This document shows, one piece after another, positions 16,724 through 24,779 of a stretch of 51,152 nucleotides of DNA (position 1 is the first letter of the stretch; each line of letters opens with the position of its first letter). The position numbers and the translations under genes are program-made. The notes beneath the pieces were generated by a model. That model ran no database searches and was not told the origin of the DNA. It saw nothing but the letters and a program-made list of their open reading frames with translations. This DNA is from Anaerolineae bacterium (GTDB lineage Bacteria > Chloroflexota > Anaerolineae > Anaerolineales > Villigracilaceae), in NCBI GenBank assembly GCA_017303735.1, contig JAFLCF010000006.1, positions 1-51,152 of the forward strand, in the 5' to 3' direction.

Positions 16724-16781
16724 TTACATTTATGACAATTTGCGCTAGCGCAAAGAAGAAATAAGTCAAATCAGATATTCT
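16724..16781 (+). promoter_or_regulatory. Activator box and -10 element before the DUF1858-nirK unit
   Basis: TTTGCGCTAGCGCAAA (16739-16754, centre 16746.5) lies in the same upstream block as at 15556. TATTCT at 16776-16781 sits at exactly the same distance from the dyad as TATAAA does in the first copy, again giving a -41.5 geometry. Confidence 0.7.
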
Positions 16782-16790
16782 ATCTTCACA

Positions 16791-17021
16791 ATGAACGAAG
16801 AATTGAAAATTTCCGACATGACAGTGCTCAGCCTGCTACGGTCTTCACCAAAAGCTGTTCGCTTCTTTCTGGATCGGCACCTGAGTTGTGTAGGTTGTGG
16901 GTTTGCACGCTTCTGCACGTTGGAAGATGTAGTCCAAACCTATCATCTGCCGAAAGAACAATTTTTGGAAGATGCGGAAATGTTACTCGTTCAACAAACA
17001 TCCAACAGGAGTACAGAATGA
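16791..17021 (+). CDS. DUF1858-type redox-disulfide domain protein
   Basis: A 76-residue soluble protein with the pattern L-S-C-V-G-C-G-F-A-R-F-C-T-L-E-D-V (Cys33, Cys36, Cys42), matching the small DUF1858 family that often accompanies hybrid-cluster and nitrogen-oxide proteins. The Cys pair may act as a redox disulfide or metal site. Its stop overlaps the nirK start (ATGA), so the two are translationally coupled. With the predicted promoter the 5' leader is only a few bases. The proposed link to nitrite/NO stress rests on this context. Confidence 0.78.
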   Translation: MNEELKISDMTVLSLLRSSPKAVRFFLDRHLSCVGCGFARFCTLEDVVQTYHLPKEQFLEDAEMLLVQQTSNRSTE

Positions 17022-18787
17022 AACCTCACCTTAAAGTCTCTAGTGTTTTGATCCTGCTAGGCATACTGCTAACTGCATGTGCTGGCGCCAATTTCCAACA
17101 TGTAGACAAGGAATACGTCCTCACCACCGATCTGCGCGAAGGCAGCCTGGTCTTCCTCGGCGTCAGTGACGAGATCAACGGCGTGGTCAACCCCACCCTT
17201 AGCGCCGCGCCCGGTGACCGCATTACCGTCATCCTCATCAACGGCGGCGAAGGCTCGCACGATGTTAGCTTCCCTGAAGTACAAGCCAGCAGCGAGGTCG
17301 TTGAATCGAAAGGTGAAGAAACCTCTGTCACCTTTACCGTACCCAGCACACACGGCGAAATGGAATATTACGACAGTGTCGGCAATCATGCCGAGTTAGG
17401 TATGCGCGGCAAACTGGTTGTAACCGAAACCGGCGCCGAGATGCCCGTTATGACCACCAGCAGTAATGGTGACCCTGCCGTTATTGCCGCCTTCCAAAAG
17501 GGCGCGTGCGGTTCGTGCCATAACATCGCTGGCATTCCCGGCGCGGTCGGCGTGGTGGGACCAGACCTCTCCGATATTGGATCTGTAGCCGAAGAACATC
17601 TTGCAGATTCTGCCTACACCGGCACAGCCACAAACGTGGAAGAATACCTGCACGAATCCATCATGGACCCGAATCTTTTCATCGCCCCCAAGTGCCCCAC
17701 CGGCGCTTGTGCTCCGAACGTCATGCCTGCAACTCTAGCTGACTCACTCACAACCGATGAGATCGAATCCATCGTCAGCTATCTCAATGGCTTGCCCGAT
17801 GGCGCATACACCGAGTCCACTACAACCACCAGCGCCGCACCTCAAGACCCCGATAACTCCGGCGCAGACATCGTCCGCGAACCGAGCGACCTGCCCGGTC
17901 CGGTCGGTGACCGTGAACCGCAAGTAGTGCGCATCGACCTCGAAGCGACTGAAGTCATTGGTCAACTCGCCGATGGCACCACTTACACCTATTGGACGTT
18001 CAATAACCTCGTCCCGGGTCCGTTCTTCCGCGTGCGTGTTGGCGACACCATCGAAGTCCACATGAAGAACAGCATGTCCAGCACCATGAATCACTCGGTA
18101 GACTTCCACGCAGTCACCGGTCCCGGCGGCGGCGCGGTGATGACCCAGACCGAACCCGGCAAAGAAACCGTGTTCACTGCCAAGGTGCTCAATCCCGGCT
18201 TGTACGTCTATCACTGCGCGACTCCCATGGTTGCCCAGCACATCACCAACGGCATGTACGGTTTGATCCTCGTTGAACCCGAAGGCGGGCTTCCACCTGT
18301 AGACCGCGAGTTCTATGTCATGCAAGGTGAAATTTATACAGCGGGCGCATTCGGTGAACAGGGTCACCAAATGGGCGACACCACCAAACTGCTCAACGAA
18401 GACCCCGAATACTTTGTCTTCAACGGCGCGGCGAATGCGCTCGTGACCAAACCGCTCAAAGCCAATGTCGGCGAAAGCGTGCGCATCTTCTTCGGCGTCG
18501 GCGGACCAAACTTCACATCTTCCTTCCACGTTATCGGTGAAATCTTCGACCGTGTGTACGATCAAGCCTCGCTCACCGGCGCACCACTTACCGACGTGCA
18601 GACCACCCTCGTCCCGCCTGGAGGCGCAACCATGGTCGAGTTCAATGTCGAAGTACCCGGCAACTTCATCCTTGTAGATCATGCCCTCTCTCGCTTACAG
18701 CGCGGTCTCGCCGGATACCTCGTCGTCGAAGGCGACCCCAACCCCGAGATCATCAACGGCAGTCCCTCCTCTGGAAGCGGACACTAA
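17018..18787 (+). CDS. nirK: Copper nitrite reductase with N-terminal cupredoxin and cytochrome c domains
   Basis: 589 residues from ATG 17018, chosen for its AGGAG and lipobox over an upstream extension of the frame. It is a lipoprotein (L-L-T-A-C, Cys21). Domain 1 (about 25-137) is cupredoxin-like but has Asp119 where the copper-ligand Cys should be (His81, His124 and Met129 remain). Domain 2 (about 150-262) is cytochrome c, with C-G-S-C-H at 164-168 and probable Met236. Domain 3 (about 295-575) is NirK with type-1 ligands His359, Cys400, His408, Met413, type-2 ligands His364, His399, His555, and catalytic Asp362 and His504. It reduces nitrite to NO outside the cytoplasm, probably taking electrons through its own haem. 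Confidence 0.93.
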   Translation: MKPHLKVSSVLILLGILLTACAGANFQHVDKEYVLTTDLREGSLVFLGVSDEINGVVNPTLSAAPGDRITVILINGGEGSHDVSFPEVQASSEVVESKGEETSVTFTVPSTHGEMEYYDSVGNHAELGMRGKLVVTETGAEMPVMTTSSNGDPAVIAAFQKGACGSCHNIAGIPGAVGVVGPDLSDIGSVAEEHLADSAYTGTATNVEEYLHESIMDPNLFIAPKCPTGACAPNVMPATLADSLTTDEIESIVSYLNGLPDGAYTESTTTTSAAPQDPDNSGADIVREPSDLPGPVGDREPQVVRIDLEATEVIGQLADGTTYTYWTFNNLVPGPFFRVRVGDTIEVHMKNSMSSTMNHSVDFHAVTGPGGGAVMTQTEPGKETVFTAKVLNPGLYVYHCATPMVAQHITNGMYGLILVEPEGGLPPVDREFYVMQGEIYTAGAFGEQGHQMGDTTKLLNEDPEYFVFNGAANALVTKPLKANVGESVRIFFGVGGPNFTSSFHVIGEIFDRVYDQASLTGAPLTDVQTTLVPPGGATMVEFNVEVPGNFILVDHALSRLQRGLAGYLVVEGDPNPEIINGSPSSGSGH

Positions 18788-18794
18788 AACAAAT

Positions 18795-18826
18795 CAGCCC
18801 CGTTCAGAAATGGACGGGGCTTTCCT
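18795..18826 (+). terminator. Terminator after nirK
   Basis: An 11-bp stem (18795-18805 with 18810-18820, one G-U pair), a GAAA loop and a T-rich tail, 8 bases past the nirK stop. Confidence 0.85.
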
Positions 18827-18840
18827 TTATAATCCTTGGG

Positions 18841-19473
18841 ATGAAAAAACTCACGCCTCTTTTCCTGCCCTTGAGCTTGTTGCTGCTTCTGGTAATGGGT
18901 TGCACGCCGAAAACACCCACCCCTTCGCCAGCTTCTCAAATTCAACAAGCCGTGCAAGCCACGCTCGCGGCTATTCCCACCGCCACACAAGCCCTGCCCC
19001 CCACACCTTACCCATCTCCCACAGCTTTTACACTGGCAGGCTTGTTCTGCGAATATCAATTCTGCATCGGTCACCCGATCGACATCGCCTTCTTCGACGT
19101 AAGTGCCCAGCGCAACGCAGCTGCTCCCAGCACCTACAGCCAGGGTTTTCTAGCAGGGCTAAACGGCAATATCTTCATTCAAGTCATCTGGCAGATCGCC
19201 CCCGGCGTTGGCGACCCGAATTTTATGCTTGATACTCTGCTCGACGATGCTGTGGACGCGCCAACAGGCAACAATGAAGTTTTCCTTTTGCGAGATATGA
19301 ACGTGGTGTATACGAACATCACCGTTACCGCCAGCCCGGCTTTGCCTTTTGGCGGTGCAGGCGCATGGGTCTGCAAAGATCGCGTTTTTGCATGGAAGGT
19401 CTACACCCCGCAAGCCGACGGCGCCCGTGGACTCTTCGATGAAGCGATGAATCGCTTTACCTGCGGACAATAG
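18841..19473 (+). CDS. Lipoprotein of unknown function
   Basis: A 210-residue exported lipoprotein with lipobox V-M-G-C at residues 18-21, then a Pro/Thr/Ser-rich linker to about residue 60, then a globular part with Cys pairs (C-E-Y-Q-F-C near 69-74, Cys near 178 and 208) that could form disulfides. No family is recognised. It begins 53 bases after the nirK stop, past a terminator, so it is probably a separate unit. Confidence 0.7.
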   Translation: MKKLTPLFLPLSLLLLLVMGCTPKTPTPSPASQIQQAVQATLAAIPTATQALPPTPYPSPTAFTLAGLFCEYQFCIGHPIDIAFFDVSAQRNAAAPSTYSQGFLAGLNGNIFIQVIWQIAPGVGDPNFMLDTLLDDAVDAPTGNNEVFLLRDMNVVYTNITVTASPALPFGGAGAWVCKDRVFAWKVYTPQADGARGLFDEAMNRFTCGQ

Positions 19474-19535
19474 GAACAATAGGTGAATGCCAGCCTGTTC
19501 AAAGCGATGTAAGATTTTCTTCGAGGAGATTTTCT

Positions 19536-19784
19536 ATGTCCACTGAACAAGATTTGATCACGCTGCGCGGACGTGTGGCTGAACTGGAACGAAGGCTTGA
19601 TTTTATTTACAAAAAATTGGGCGTTGAATATTTCGATGACCCCGGCATGGCAGACTCACACATCATTTCCCTGATAAAAAGCGGCAAGAAACTTGAAGCC
19701 ATCAAAGCCTACCGCGAGCTAACTAACTCTGGGTTGGCAGAAGCCAAAGACGCTGTAGAAAAGATCGAATCCTCCTTGTTATAA
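19536..19784 (+). CDS. Small protein with L7/L12 C-terminal-like fold
   Basis: An 82-residue cytoplasmic protein. Residues 1-28 form a coiled coil (L-R-G-R-V-A-E-L-E-R-R-L). Residues about 42-80 (I-S-L-I-K-S-G-K-K-L-E-A-I-K-A-Y-R-E-L-T-N through G-L-A-E-A-K-D-A-V-E) resemble the C-terminal domain of ribosomal protein bL12. It is not the ribosomal protein itself, because the N-terminal dimerisation domain and hinge are absent. The function of these stand-alone domains is unknown. GAGGAG precedes the start. Confidence 0.75.
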   Translation: MSTEQDLITLRGRVAELERRLDFIYKKLGVEYFDDPGMADSHIISLIKSGKKLEAIKAYRELTNSGLAEAKDAVEKIESSLL

Positions 19785-19785
19785 G

Positions 19786-19818
19786 AAAAAACGCCGGAGA
19801 AATATTCCGGCGTTTTTT
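19786..19818. terminator. Bidirectional terminator
   Basis: A 13-bp perfect stem (AAAAAACGCCGGA with its complement) and a 7-base loop, with A- and T-runs on both sides. It lies between the convergent L7/L12-like and MBL genes. Confidence 0.92.
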
Positions 19819-19828
19819 GATTCACAAT

Positions 19829-20518
19829 TTATCGTGGTCGAAAATTACGAATCTCTTTTTGAATGACATCCACATCAAAATCCATGCCATGTGCGGGGTG
19901 AATCCGTTTGATGCCCATCGGTAGGATCTTCTTCCAACTTTCAACCACTTGATCAATATCATCTGCAAGGACAGGCAAGCCGGGCGTTAGGCGCAGATAC
20001 CAATCGTTCATTGCCATGTCGCCTATGAATGCGTCACCTGAATCGAGGAGGATACTGACATGCCCCATGGAATGCCCAGGGGTGTACACCACTTCACCAG
20101 GAACACCAAACTCTTTCAGCGACATCCCAGCATCGGGAATCACCGTATCCACTTTGAGCGGAGACAGATGCGGGCGGAGCATCCGCTTGGCAGACCATGC
20201 CATCACTCTTCCCCAGGGCGTGACGCCGTCTGGAAAGGGCGGCTCGCCTGTCTCGACCATGAACTGGTCCCGTCCATGAACCGCAATCTTCGCTCCGGTC
20301 AGTTTTTGAATTTCGGCAAGGCAGGTAATGTGATCCCAATGCCCGTGCGTGAGCAGAATTAACCCGATCTCTTTTGGGTCAACGCTTAACGATTTTAGTT
20401 GATCTTGAAACGAAGCGAATCCGCCCCATGCGCCGCCATCGATCAAAATGGTCTGCTCGCCGCGCAAGAGAAAACAATTGCAAATGCCAACCGGGATGCG
20501 ATAAAACTTGAATGACAT
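19829..20518 (-). CDS. Metallo-beta-lactamase-fold hydrolase
   Basis: A 229-residue soluble hydrolase. The dinuclear metal motif T-H-G-H-W-D-H (His58, His60, Asp62, His63) is complete, with further ligands His149 (T-P-G-H-S) and Asp167 (G-D) and a final His near 210. It resembles glyoxalase II-like and generic MBL hydrolases. The substrate is not predictable. The ATG directly abuts the galE stop (TAA-ATG), so the pair is co-transcribed and probably coupled. Confidence 0.88.
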   Translation of the reverse strand: MSFKFYRIPVGICNCFLLRGEQTILIDGGAWGGFASFQDQLKSLSVDPKEIGLILLTHGHWDHITCLAEIQKLTGAKIAVHGRDQFMVETGEPPFPDGVTPWGRVMAWSAKRMLRPHLSPLKVDTVIPDAGMSLKEFGVPGEVVYTPGHSMGHVSILLDSGDAFIGDMAMNDWYLRLTPGLPVLADDIDQVVESWKKILPMGIKRIHPAHGMDFDVDVIQKEIRNFRPR

Positions 20519-21496
20519 TTATTTTCCATACCCGTGCGGATGAGAGGTATGCCATTCCCATGCACTGGAAAGGATGTCTTGCATATTGGTGTTCTTGGGT
20601 TCCCAGCCTAATTCACGTTTGATGCGATCTGGTGAAGCGACCAGGCGGGCGGAATCTCCGGGGCGGCGTGGCTGTTCAATGGCGGGGATGGCATGCCCGG
20701 TCACTTTGCGAGCCGTTTCGATCACTTCACGCACCGAGAACCCATTGCCGCTGCCAACATTGTAGGTCATCTTATCTCGTGTTTCTAAAGCGCCCAATGC
20801 CAGGATGTGCGCGGAAACGAGATCAGCAATATGAATGTAGTCACGGATGCAGGTACCATCGGGTGTGGGGTAATCTGTGCCGAAGATGGTAGCCGACTCT
20901 GCCTGACCCAAGGCAATTTGCAGCACACGTGGAATGAGATGTGACTCAGGTTGATGTGCCTCGCCACGCCCGGGCAATGCGCCGCAGGCATTGAAGTAAC
21001 GAAGCACAGCATAGTGAAGCCCGAAAATGGAGCGATACCATTCAAGCGCCTGTTCGGTCATCAATTTGGTATGACCATATACATTGGTGGGTCCGATGGG
21101 AGAATCTTCAGTGAGCGGTTCGTCACTCGATTGATAGACTGCCGCAGTGGATGAAAAGACGAATTTTCGAATCCCTGCCTGAACCGCTGTTTCCATCAAT
21201 TGCAGGGAGTTGCTGAAGTTGTTGCGGAAAAATTTACCGGGGTCTTTCATGCTTTCACCCGCTTCGATGAATGCGGCAAAGTGCATGACGGCGTCATATT
21301 TTGTGGAGGTCAACGCCTCGGCGAGGGCGTGGCTGTCATCTAATGAGGCATGGATGAATTCTGCGCCCGCCGGAACTGCTTCACGATGCCCGGTCACGAG
21401 CGAGTCGTAGACGGTGACGGAATTTCCGGCTTGGATAAGCGCTTCTGCTGTGGCGGAGCCGATATAGCCTGCGCCGCCGGTTACAAAGATTTTCAT
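20519..21496 (-). CDS. galE: UDP-glucose 4-epimerase
   Basis: A 325-residue extended short-chain dehydrogenase with the NAD-binding G-G-A-G-Y-I-G loop (7-13), S-S-T (125-127) and the catalytic Y-x-x-x-K pair Tyr140 and Lys144. It interconverts UDP-glucose and UDP-galactose (or the N-acetyl forms) in the cytoplasm for exopolysaccharide or lipid-sugar synthesis. The length fits GalE. The MBL hydrolase follows with no gap. Confidence 0.9.
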   Translation of the reverse strand: MKIFVTGGAGYIGSATAEALIQAGNSVTVYDSLVTGHREAVPAGAEFIHASLDDSHALAEALTSTKYDAVMHFAAFIEAGESMKDPGKFFRNNFSNSLQLMETAVQAGIRKFVFSSTAAVYQSSDEPLTEDSPIGPTNVYGHTKLMTEQALEWYRSIFGLHYAVLRYFNACGALPGRGEAHQPESHLIPRVLQIALGQAESATIFGTDYPTPDGTCIRDYIHIADLVSAHILALGALETRDKMTYNVGSGNGFSVREVIETARKVTGHAIPAIEQPRRPGDSARLVASPDRIKRELGWEPKNTNMQDILSSAWEWHTSHPHGYGK

Positions 21497-21553
21497 GGGT
21501 GCTCCTGTTGTTTTATGAAAAAGAAATTATACCTGCGTGTTACTTAATGAAAA

Positions 21554-22465
21554 TTATTCATTGGCGGGTGCCGGGTTCCAAGCCTTTGCATACCAACGCA
21601 AATAATCACGGACGTGGGCACCCCAATAAATTTCGGAATGATCGCCAAGATTCAAAACGAACTCATGGGGATAATCGTTGCGGGTCAGTGCCTCTTCGAA
21701 CTCGATGATGCTTTTCCATTCGCGGTCCACATCACCCGTATCCAGCCACAGGCGCGGACGGGCTTCTTCGGGGATGCCACGTATGAGCTTCTCTATAAAG
21801 AAACCATCGCCTTTGAATATGGCAGGAGAATGCAGCCCAAGCGAGCCGAACATGCCGGGGTTTTCAAAGCCAAGTTGGGCTGTCCAACCGCCGCCACGGG
21901 AGAGACCGCCGAGGGCGCGATTCTCACGGGTTGGCAGGGTGCGATATTGTGAGTCGATATAAGGGACAAGGGCACCCACCAGCCTTTCGCCAAAACCTGA
22001 GCCGGCACTGAGGTTCCAAAAACTATCGTCAGGAAAAACCACAATGAAGGGAACACTTTCGCCGGAAAAGATCATTTCATCGACCGCTTGGGGGACGCCC
22101 AGCCTGACCCATTGATCCATAGTGTAGGTTTGTCCATGTAGAAGGTAGAGGACGGGATAACGCAGGTCTGTCTGTTCGGAGTAGCAGGGCGGCAGATAGA
22201 TCAAGTACTCCTGCGGCGGGACGGTGGCATTGACCACACCGCTTTCAATACTGCCCGGCTGAGTGAGGCAAGTCAATGGCGTGGGGGTTGGTGTGGGAGG
22301 GATCGGGGTTGGTGTGGAGGTGGATGTAACTGTCGCTGTGGGTGGAGAGGTGGAGATGGCGGCGGTGGGGGGAATCTCATTAGAGGAGGAACAGGCTACA
22401 AGTCCGAGAAGAAGCGCGAACGTGGTTCCAATGAAAGTTGCTTGACGGGTTCTCATCCTTCGCAT
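21554..22465 (-). CDS. Exported esterase lipoprotein (alpha/beta hydrolase, esterase D-like)
   Basis: A 303-residue lipoprotein with lipobox G-L-V-A-C (Cys25), then a long Thr/Pro linker (about 31-64) and an esterase domain of the Fes/esterase-D type. V-L-Y-L-L-H-G-Q near 105-112 contributes the oxyanion region, and G-L-S-R-G-G places the nucleophile at Ser189; a late Asp/His pair (G-D-H-S-E) is present. It hydrolyses an unknown ester at the cell surface. The start is uncertain: a second ATG 9 bases downstream (22456) follows a TATAAT-like element that overlaps the first ATG. Confidence 0.8.
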   Translation of the reverse strand: MRRMRTRQATFIGTTFALLLGLVACSSSNEIPPTAAISTSPPTATVTSTSTPTPIPPTPTPTPLTCLTQPGSIESGVVNATVPPQEYLIYLPPCYSEQTDLRYPVLYLLHGQTYTMDQWVRLGVPQAVDEMIFSGESVPFIVVFPDDSFWNLSAGSGFGERLVGALVPYIDSQYRTLPTRENRALGGLSRGGGWTAQLGFENPGMFGSLGLHSPAIFKGDGFFIEKLIRGIPEEARPRLWLDTGDVDREWKSIIEFEEALTRNDYPHEFVLNLGDHSEIYWGAHVRDYLRWYAKAWNPAPANE

Positions 22466-22547
22466 TATACTCGGCAGGCTTAATCATATCTGGGGTGTCG
22501 CAGCGTCGGAGACGGAGCTAGCGTATAATGTTGAGCGAATGAAATAT

Positions 22548-22622
22548 CGGGGCGTGGCGCAGTCCGGCTAGCGCGCTTGCTTTGGGAGCAAGAGGTCGCA
22601 GGTTCGAATCCTGTCGCCCCGA
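22548..22622 (+). tRNA. tRNA-Pro (anticodon TGG)
   Basis: A full cloverleaf of 75 bases. Acceptor stem CGGGGCG pairs with CGCCCCG, the D arm has GCGC/GCGC, the anticodon stem CTTGC/GCAAG holds loop TTTGGGA with anticodon TGG, and the T arm GCAGG/CCTGT holds TTCGAAT. The discriminator base is A and CCA is not encoded. A TATAAT lies at 22524-22529. The 3' end is repeated downstream. Confidence 0.95.
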
Positions 22623-22751
22623 CAAAAGATAATATAGGCGCAGGTTCCCCCATTGAGAGGATAGCACGAATCCTGTCGCCCCGACAAAAGATAAAATAGG
22701 TGCAGGGTTCCCCATTGAAGGGATTATACGAATCCTGTCGCCCCGACAAAA
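22605..22751 (+). repeat. Tandem 62-bp repeats containing the tRNA-Pro 3' end
   Basis: Units begin at 22605, 22667 and 22729, the last partial. Each begins with the same 23 bases, the T-arm/acceptor 3' end of the tRNA plus ACAAAA. The first copy is part of the real tRNA. In the copies the T-loop is interrupted by about 20 extra bases after GCAGGTTC. Confidence 0.88.
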
Positions 22752-22876
22752 ACGCTGTTTTCTACATATAAAAGGAAACATATCCATCAGAGGCACGGAG
22801 ACACAGACGTTACAATTGTGTTATTCGTGACTCTCTTATTTTAAGCTGTGTTAAAATTAATTTCAGAGGATCTCTC
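22752..22876. other. Non-coding gap
   Basis: AT-rich sequence after the tRNA-derived repeats with no clear gene. It leads to the short hypothetical gene at 22877, whose ATG has GAGGATC upstream. Confidence 0.4.
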
Positions 22877-23179
22877 ATGGCAAAACAGATTGATGGTGTG
22901 ATTGAAGCAGTTCGTTATAAGAACGGTCAGATCGTGACAGTGCGCGCCTATGAACGACGCGGGGCAACGTACTCTGACCGGTTGGTACTCGACCGAAAGA
23001 CTCTGATAGAACGCCTGCAAAAAGGCATGCAATTCGTCTCCGGTACACGGCAGGACTTAATGGCAAGCACCTTCACACTTGCCAAGCCGATCCTGCTGGT
23101 AAAAGCGGATGATCGCGAATTTATTGCAACAAACTCAAACGCGAACAAGGATGAGTTGGAAAACGTCCCATTCTTTTAG
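22877..23179 (+). CDS. Hypothetical protein, 100 residues
   Basis: A small basic soluble protein with alternating beta-strand pattern (I-D-G-V-I-E-A-V-R-Y, I-V-T-V-R-A-Y-E-R-R-G) and a helix (R-K-T-L-I-E-R-L-Q-K-G). No family is recognised. It ends 8 bases before the next gene, so both are probably one operon. Codon use looks like that of neighbouring real genes. Confidence 0.65.
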   Translation: MAKQIDGVIEAVRYKNGQIVTVRAYERRGATYSDRLVLDRKTLIERLQKGMQFVSGTRQDLMASTFTLAKPILLVKADDREFIATNSNANKDELENVPFF

Positions 23180-23187
23180 GTAGATCC

Positions 23188-24036
23188 ATGAAAATTATCG
23201 ATAAAACTCCATTTCAAGATGCCCAAGGGAATATCAGCGTTGCTGGGCGCCTTCAGGGTACCTTGAAATATGGACCCAATTGGTTCCCCGAACTGGAAGC
23301 TCAGAAATCGGTCATCAGTCAACTAGACCGCATGCTCGATAAGGGCTTCGTGATGATCCGCAATTTCAACTTGCCGGGCAGCGATATTTTCATTCCCATC
23401 ATTCTGATCGGACCTGGATCACTCTCCGTGATCTTTGTTGCCGCAGTCAAGGGACATTTCGAAGCCAAGGGCGACGACTGGAATATCGTCACGAACGGTG
23501 TTGCCAGCCCAGCCAAGAGGAATTTGGTTGACCTGCTCTCGAAGTTAAATCGTGCTTTTCAAAAATATCTACAGATCCAAAACATCAAAATTCCCATGCA
23601 GGCAGAGGCAGTGCTGATCGCCAGTGATCCCGGCGCAAATATCGATTCAGTACGACCCGCCGTGCGCGTGGTGCGCAGCGACGCCATCAAGCAATTTGCG
23701 AGTTCACTGAATCAGGCAAGTCCCGTTTTGCGTGCGGAGCAGGTGCTGTTCTCAGCAGATTTGATCCTCGAACCGCAGCCGAAAACGACCGAGACGCCGC
23801 CCGAGCCGAAAATTCCCTCAGAGCGTCCCGTTTCACGCGCGCAAGCCATCTTCAATGCTTCAGACCCCGGAAAAGCTCCCGCACAACAATCAGCAAAACC
23901 GGCTCCGAAAACTGCACAGAAAAAACAACCTCCTCTAAAGGGTTGGCAGATCATCCTACTGATCGGTATGGGAATCACAGCCTGCTGTATTTTGGGAGCC
24001 GCAGTCTATTTTGCCGCCACACTCCTTGTCATTTAG
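23188..24036 (+). CDS. Hypothetical tail-anchored membrane protein
   Basis: 282 residues. The N-terminal half (about 1-165) is a globular domain with a strand-rich core, P-G-S-L-S-V-I-F-V-A-A-V-K-G-H-F near 76-91, faintly reminiscent of NERD/nuclease-related folds. A Pro/Lys-rich linker (about 195-250) follows, and a single membrane helix (about 255-280) ends the protein. The topology suggests a cytoplasmic domain tethered to the membrane by its tail. Function unknown. It is paired with the preceding 100-residue protein. Confidence 0.68.
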   Translation: MKIIDKTPFQDAQGNISVAGRLQGTLKYGPNWFPELEAQKSVISQLDRMLDKGFVMIRNFNLPGSDIFIPIILIGPGSLSVIFVAAVKGHFEAKGDDWNIVTNGVASPAKRNLVDLLSKLNRAFQKYLQIQNIKIPMQAEAVLIASDPGANIDSVRPAVRVVRSDAIKQFASSLNQASPVLRAEQVLFSADLILEPQPKTTETPPEPKIPSERPVSRAQAIFNASDPGKAPAQQSAKPAPKTAQKKQPPLKGWQIILLIGMGITACCILGAAVYFAATLLVI

Positions 24037-24047
24037 CCAAAGTTGCT

Positions 24048-24779
24048 TTGAATACACCGTTCCTGTCCATCGTCATCCCTGCCCATAACGAAGCCAGCCG
24101 CCTGCCACGTACTCTTGAGCAGATTTTTGCGTTTCTCAGCACACAGGCATATTCCAGCGAAGTGATCGTCGTTGAGAACGGAAGCACAGACCGCACGTTT
24201 GAACTCGCCAGTGAATTCCTCAAGGATCATTCCAATCTCATCGTCATTCACGAAGAGAATCGAGGCAAAGGGAATGCGGTCCGCCGCGGCATCCTATCTG
24301 CTCAGGGTGAATATCGCTTCATTTGCGACGCCGACCTATCGATGCCCATCGAAGACCTGCCCAAATTCCTGCCGCCCAACTTAACCGACTTTGACATTGC
24401 CATCGGTTCACGCGAAGCGCCAGGGTCCATTCGTTACAACGAACCGCCATACCGTCATTTGGGTGGGCGTGCCATCAACTTAGCCATCCGCACCCTGATC
24501 CTACCTGGCTTGAACGACACCCAATGCGGATTCAAATGCTTCCGCGCCGAGTCCACTGCATCCCTTTTTCAACAACAAACACTCACCGGCTGGTCTTTCG
24601 ATATCGAGCTGCTATATCTCGCCCGCCGCAAAAAACTGCGCGTACGTGAAATTCCCATCCAATGGTATTTCGACCCTGATAGCAAAGTCAGTGCAGTGCG
24701 CGACGCCCTGCGCATGATCAGCGACATCTTCCGCATTCACATCAACGCGATGCGCGGCAGGTATGATTCCCAGCCCTAA
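24048..24779 (+). CDS. Family 2 glycosyltransferase (DPM1/ALG5-like)
   Basis: About 243 residues from a TTG at 24048. The open frame extends further 5' but would overlap the previous gene by 94 bases and has no homologous look there. The GT-A core opens L-S-I-V-I-P-A-H-N-E, has V-E-N-G-S-T-D, the metal-binding D-A-D (in C-D-A-D-L-S-M-P) and G-S-R-E-A-P-G-S. These match dolichyl/polyprenyl-phosphate glucosyl- or mannosyltransferases, which load a sugar on a lipid carrier at the membrane. The gene overlaps rnhB by 17 bases. The TTG start has no strong ribosome-binding site, so it is uncertain. Confidence 0.83.
   Translation: MNTPFLSIVIPAHNEASRLPRTLEQIFAFLSTQAYSSEVIVVENGSTDRTFELASEFLKDHSNLIVIHEENRGKGNAVRRGILSAQGEYRFICDADLSMPIEDLPKFLPPNLTDFDIAIGSREAPGSIRYNEPPYRHLGGRAINLAIRTLILPGLNDTQCGFKCFRAESTASLFQQQTLTGWSFDIELLYLARRKKLRVREIPIQWYFDPDSKVSAVRDALRMISDIFRIHINAMRGRYDSQP

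Noticed and set aside
16886..17017. N-terminal extension of the nirK frame
   Set aside because: It overlaps the DUF1858 gene in another frame; ATG 17018 has AGGAG and a lipoprotein signal peptide directly after it.
17744..18682. Open frame of 312 codons on the minus strand
   Set aside because: It is antisense to nirK, which has every catalytic residue; the antisense product looks like a shadow translation.
22480..22796. Minus-strand frames with repeated R-G-D-R-I-R peptides
   Set aside because: They are translations of the tRNA-Pro gene and its tandem 3' copies, a common false gene.
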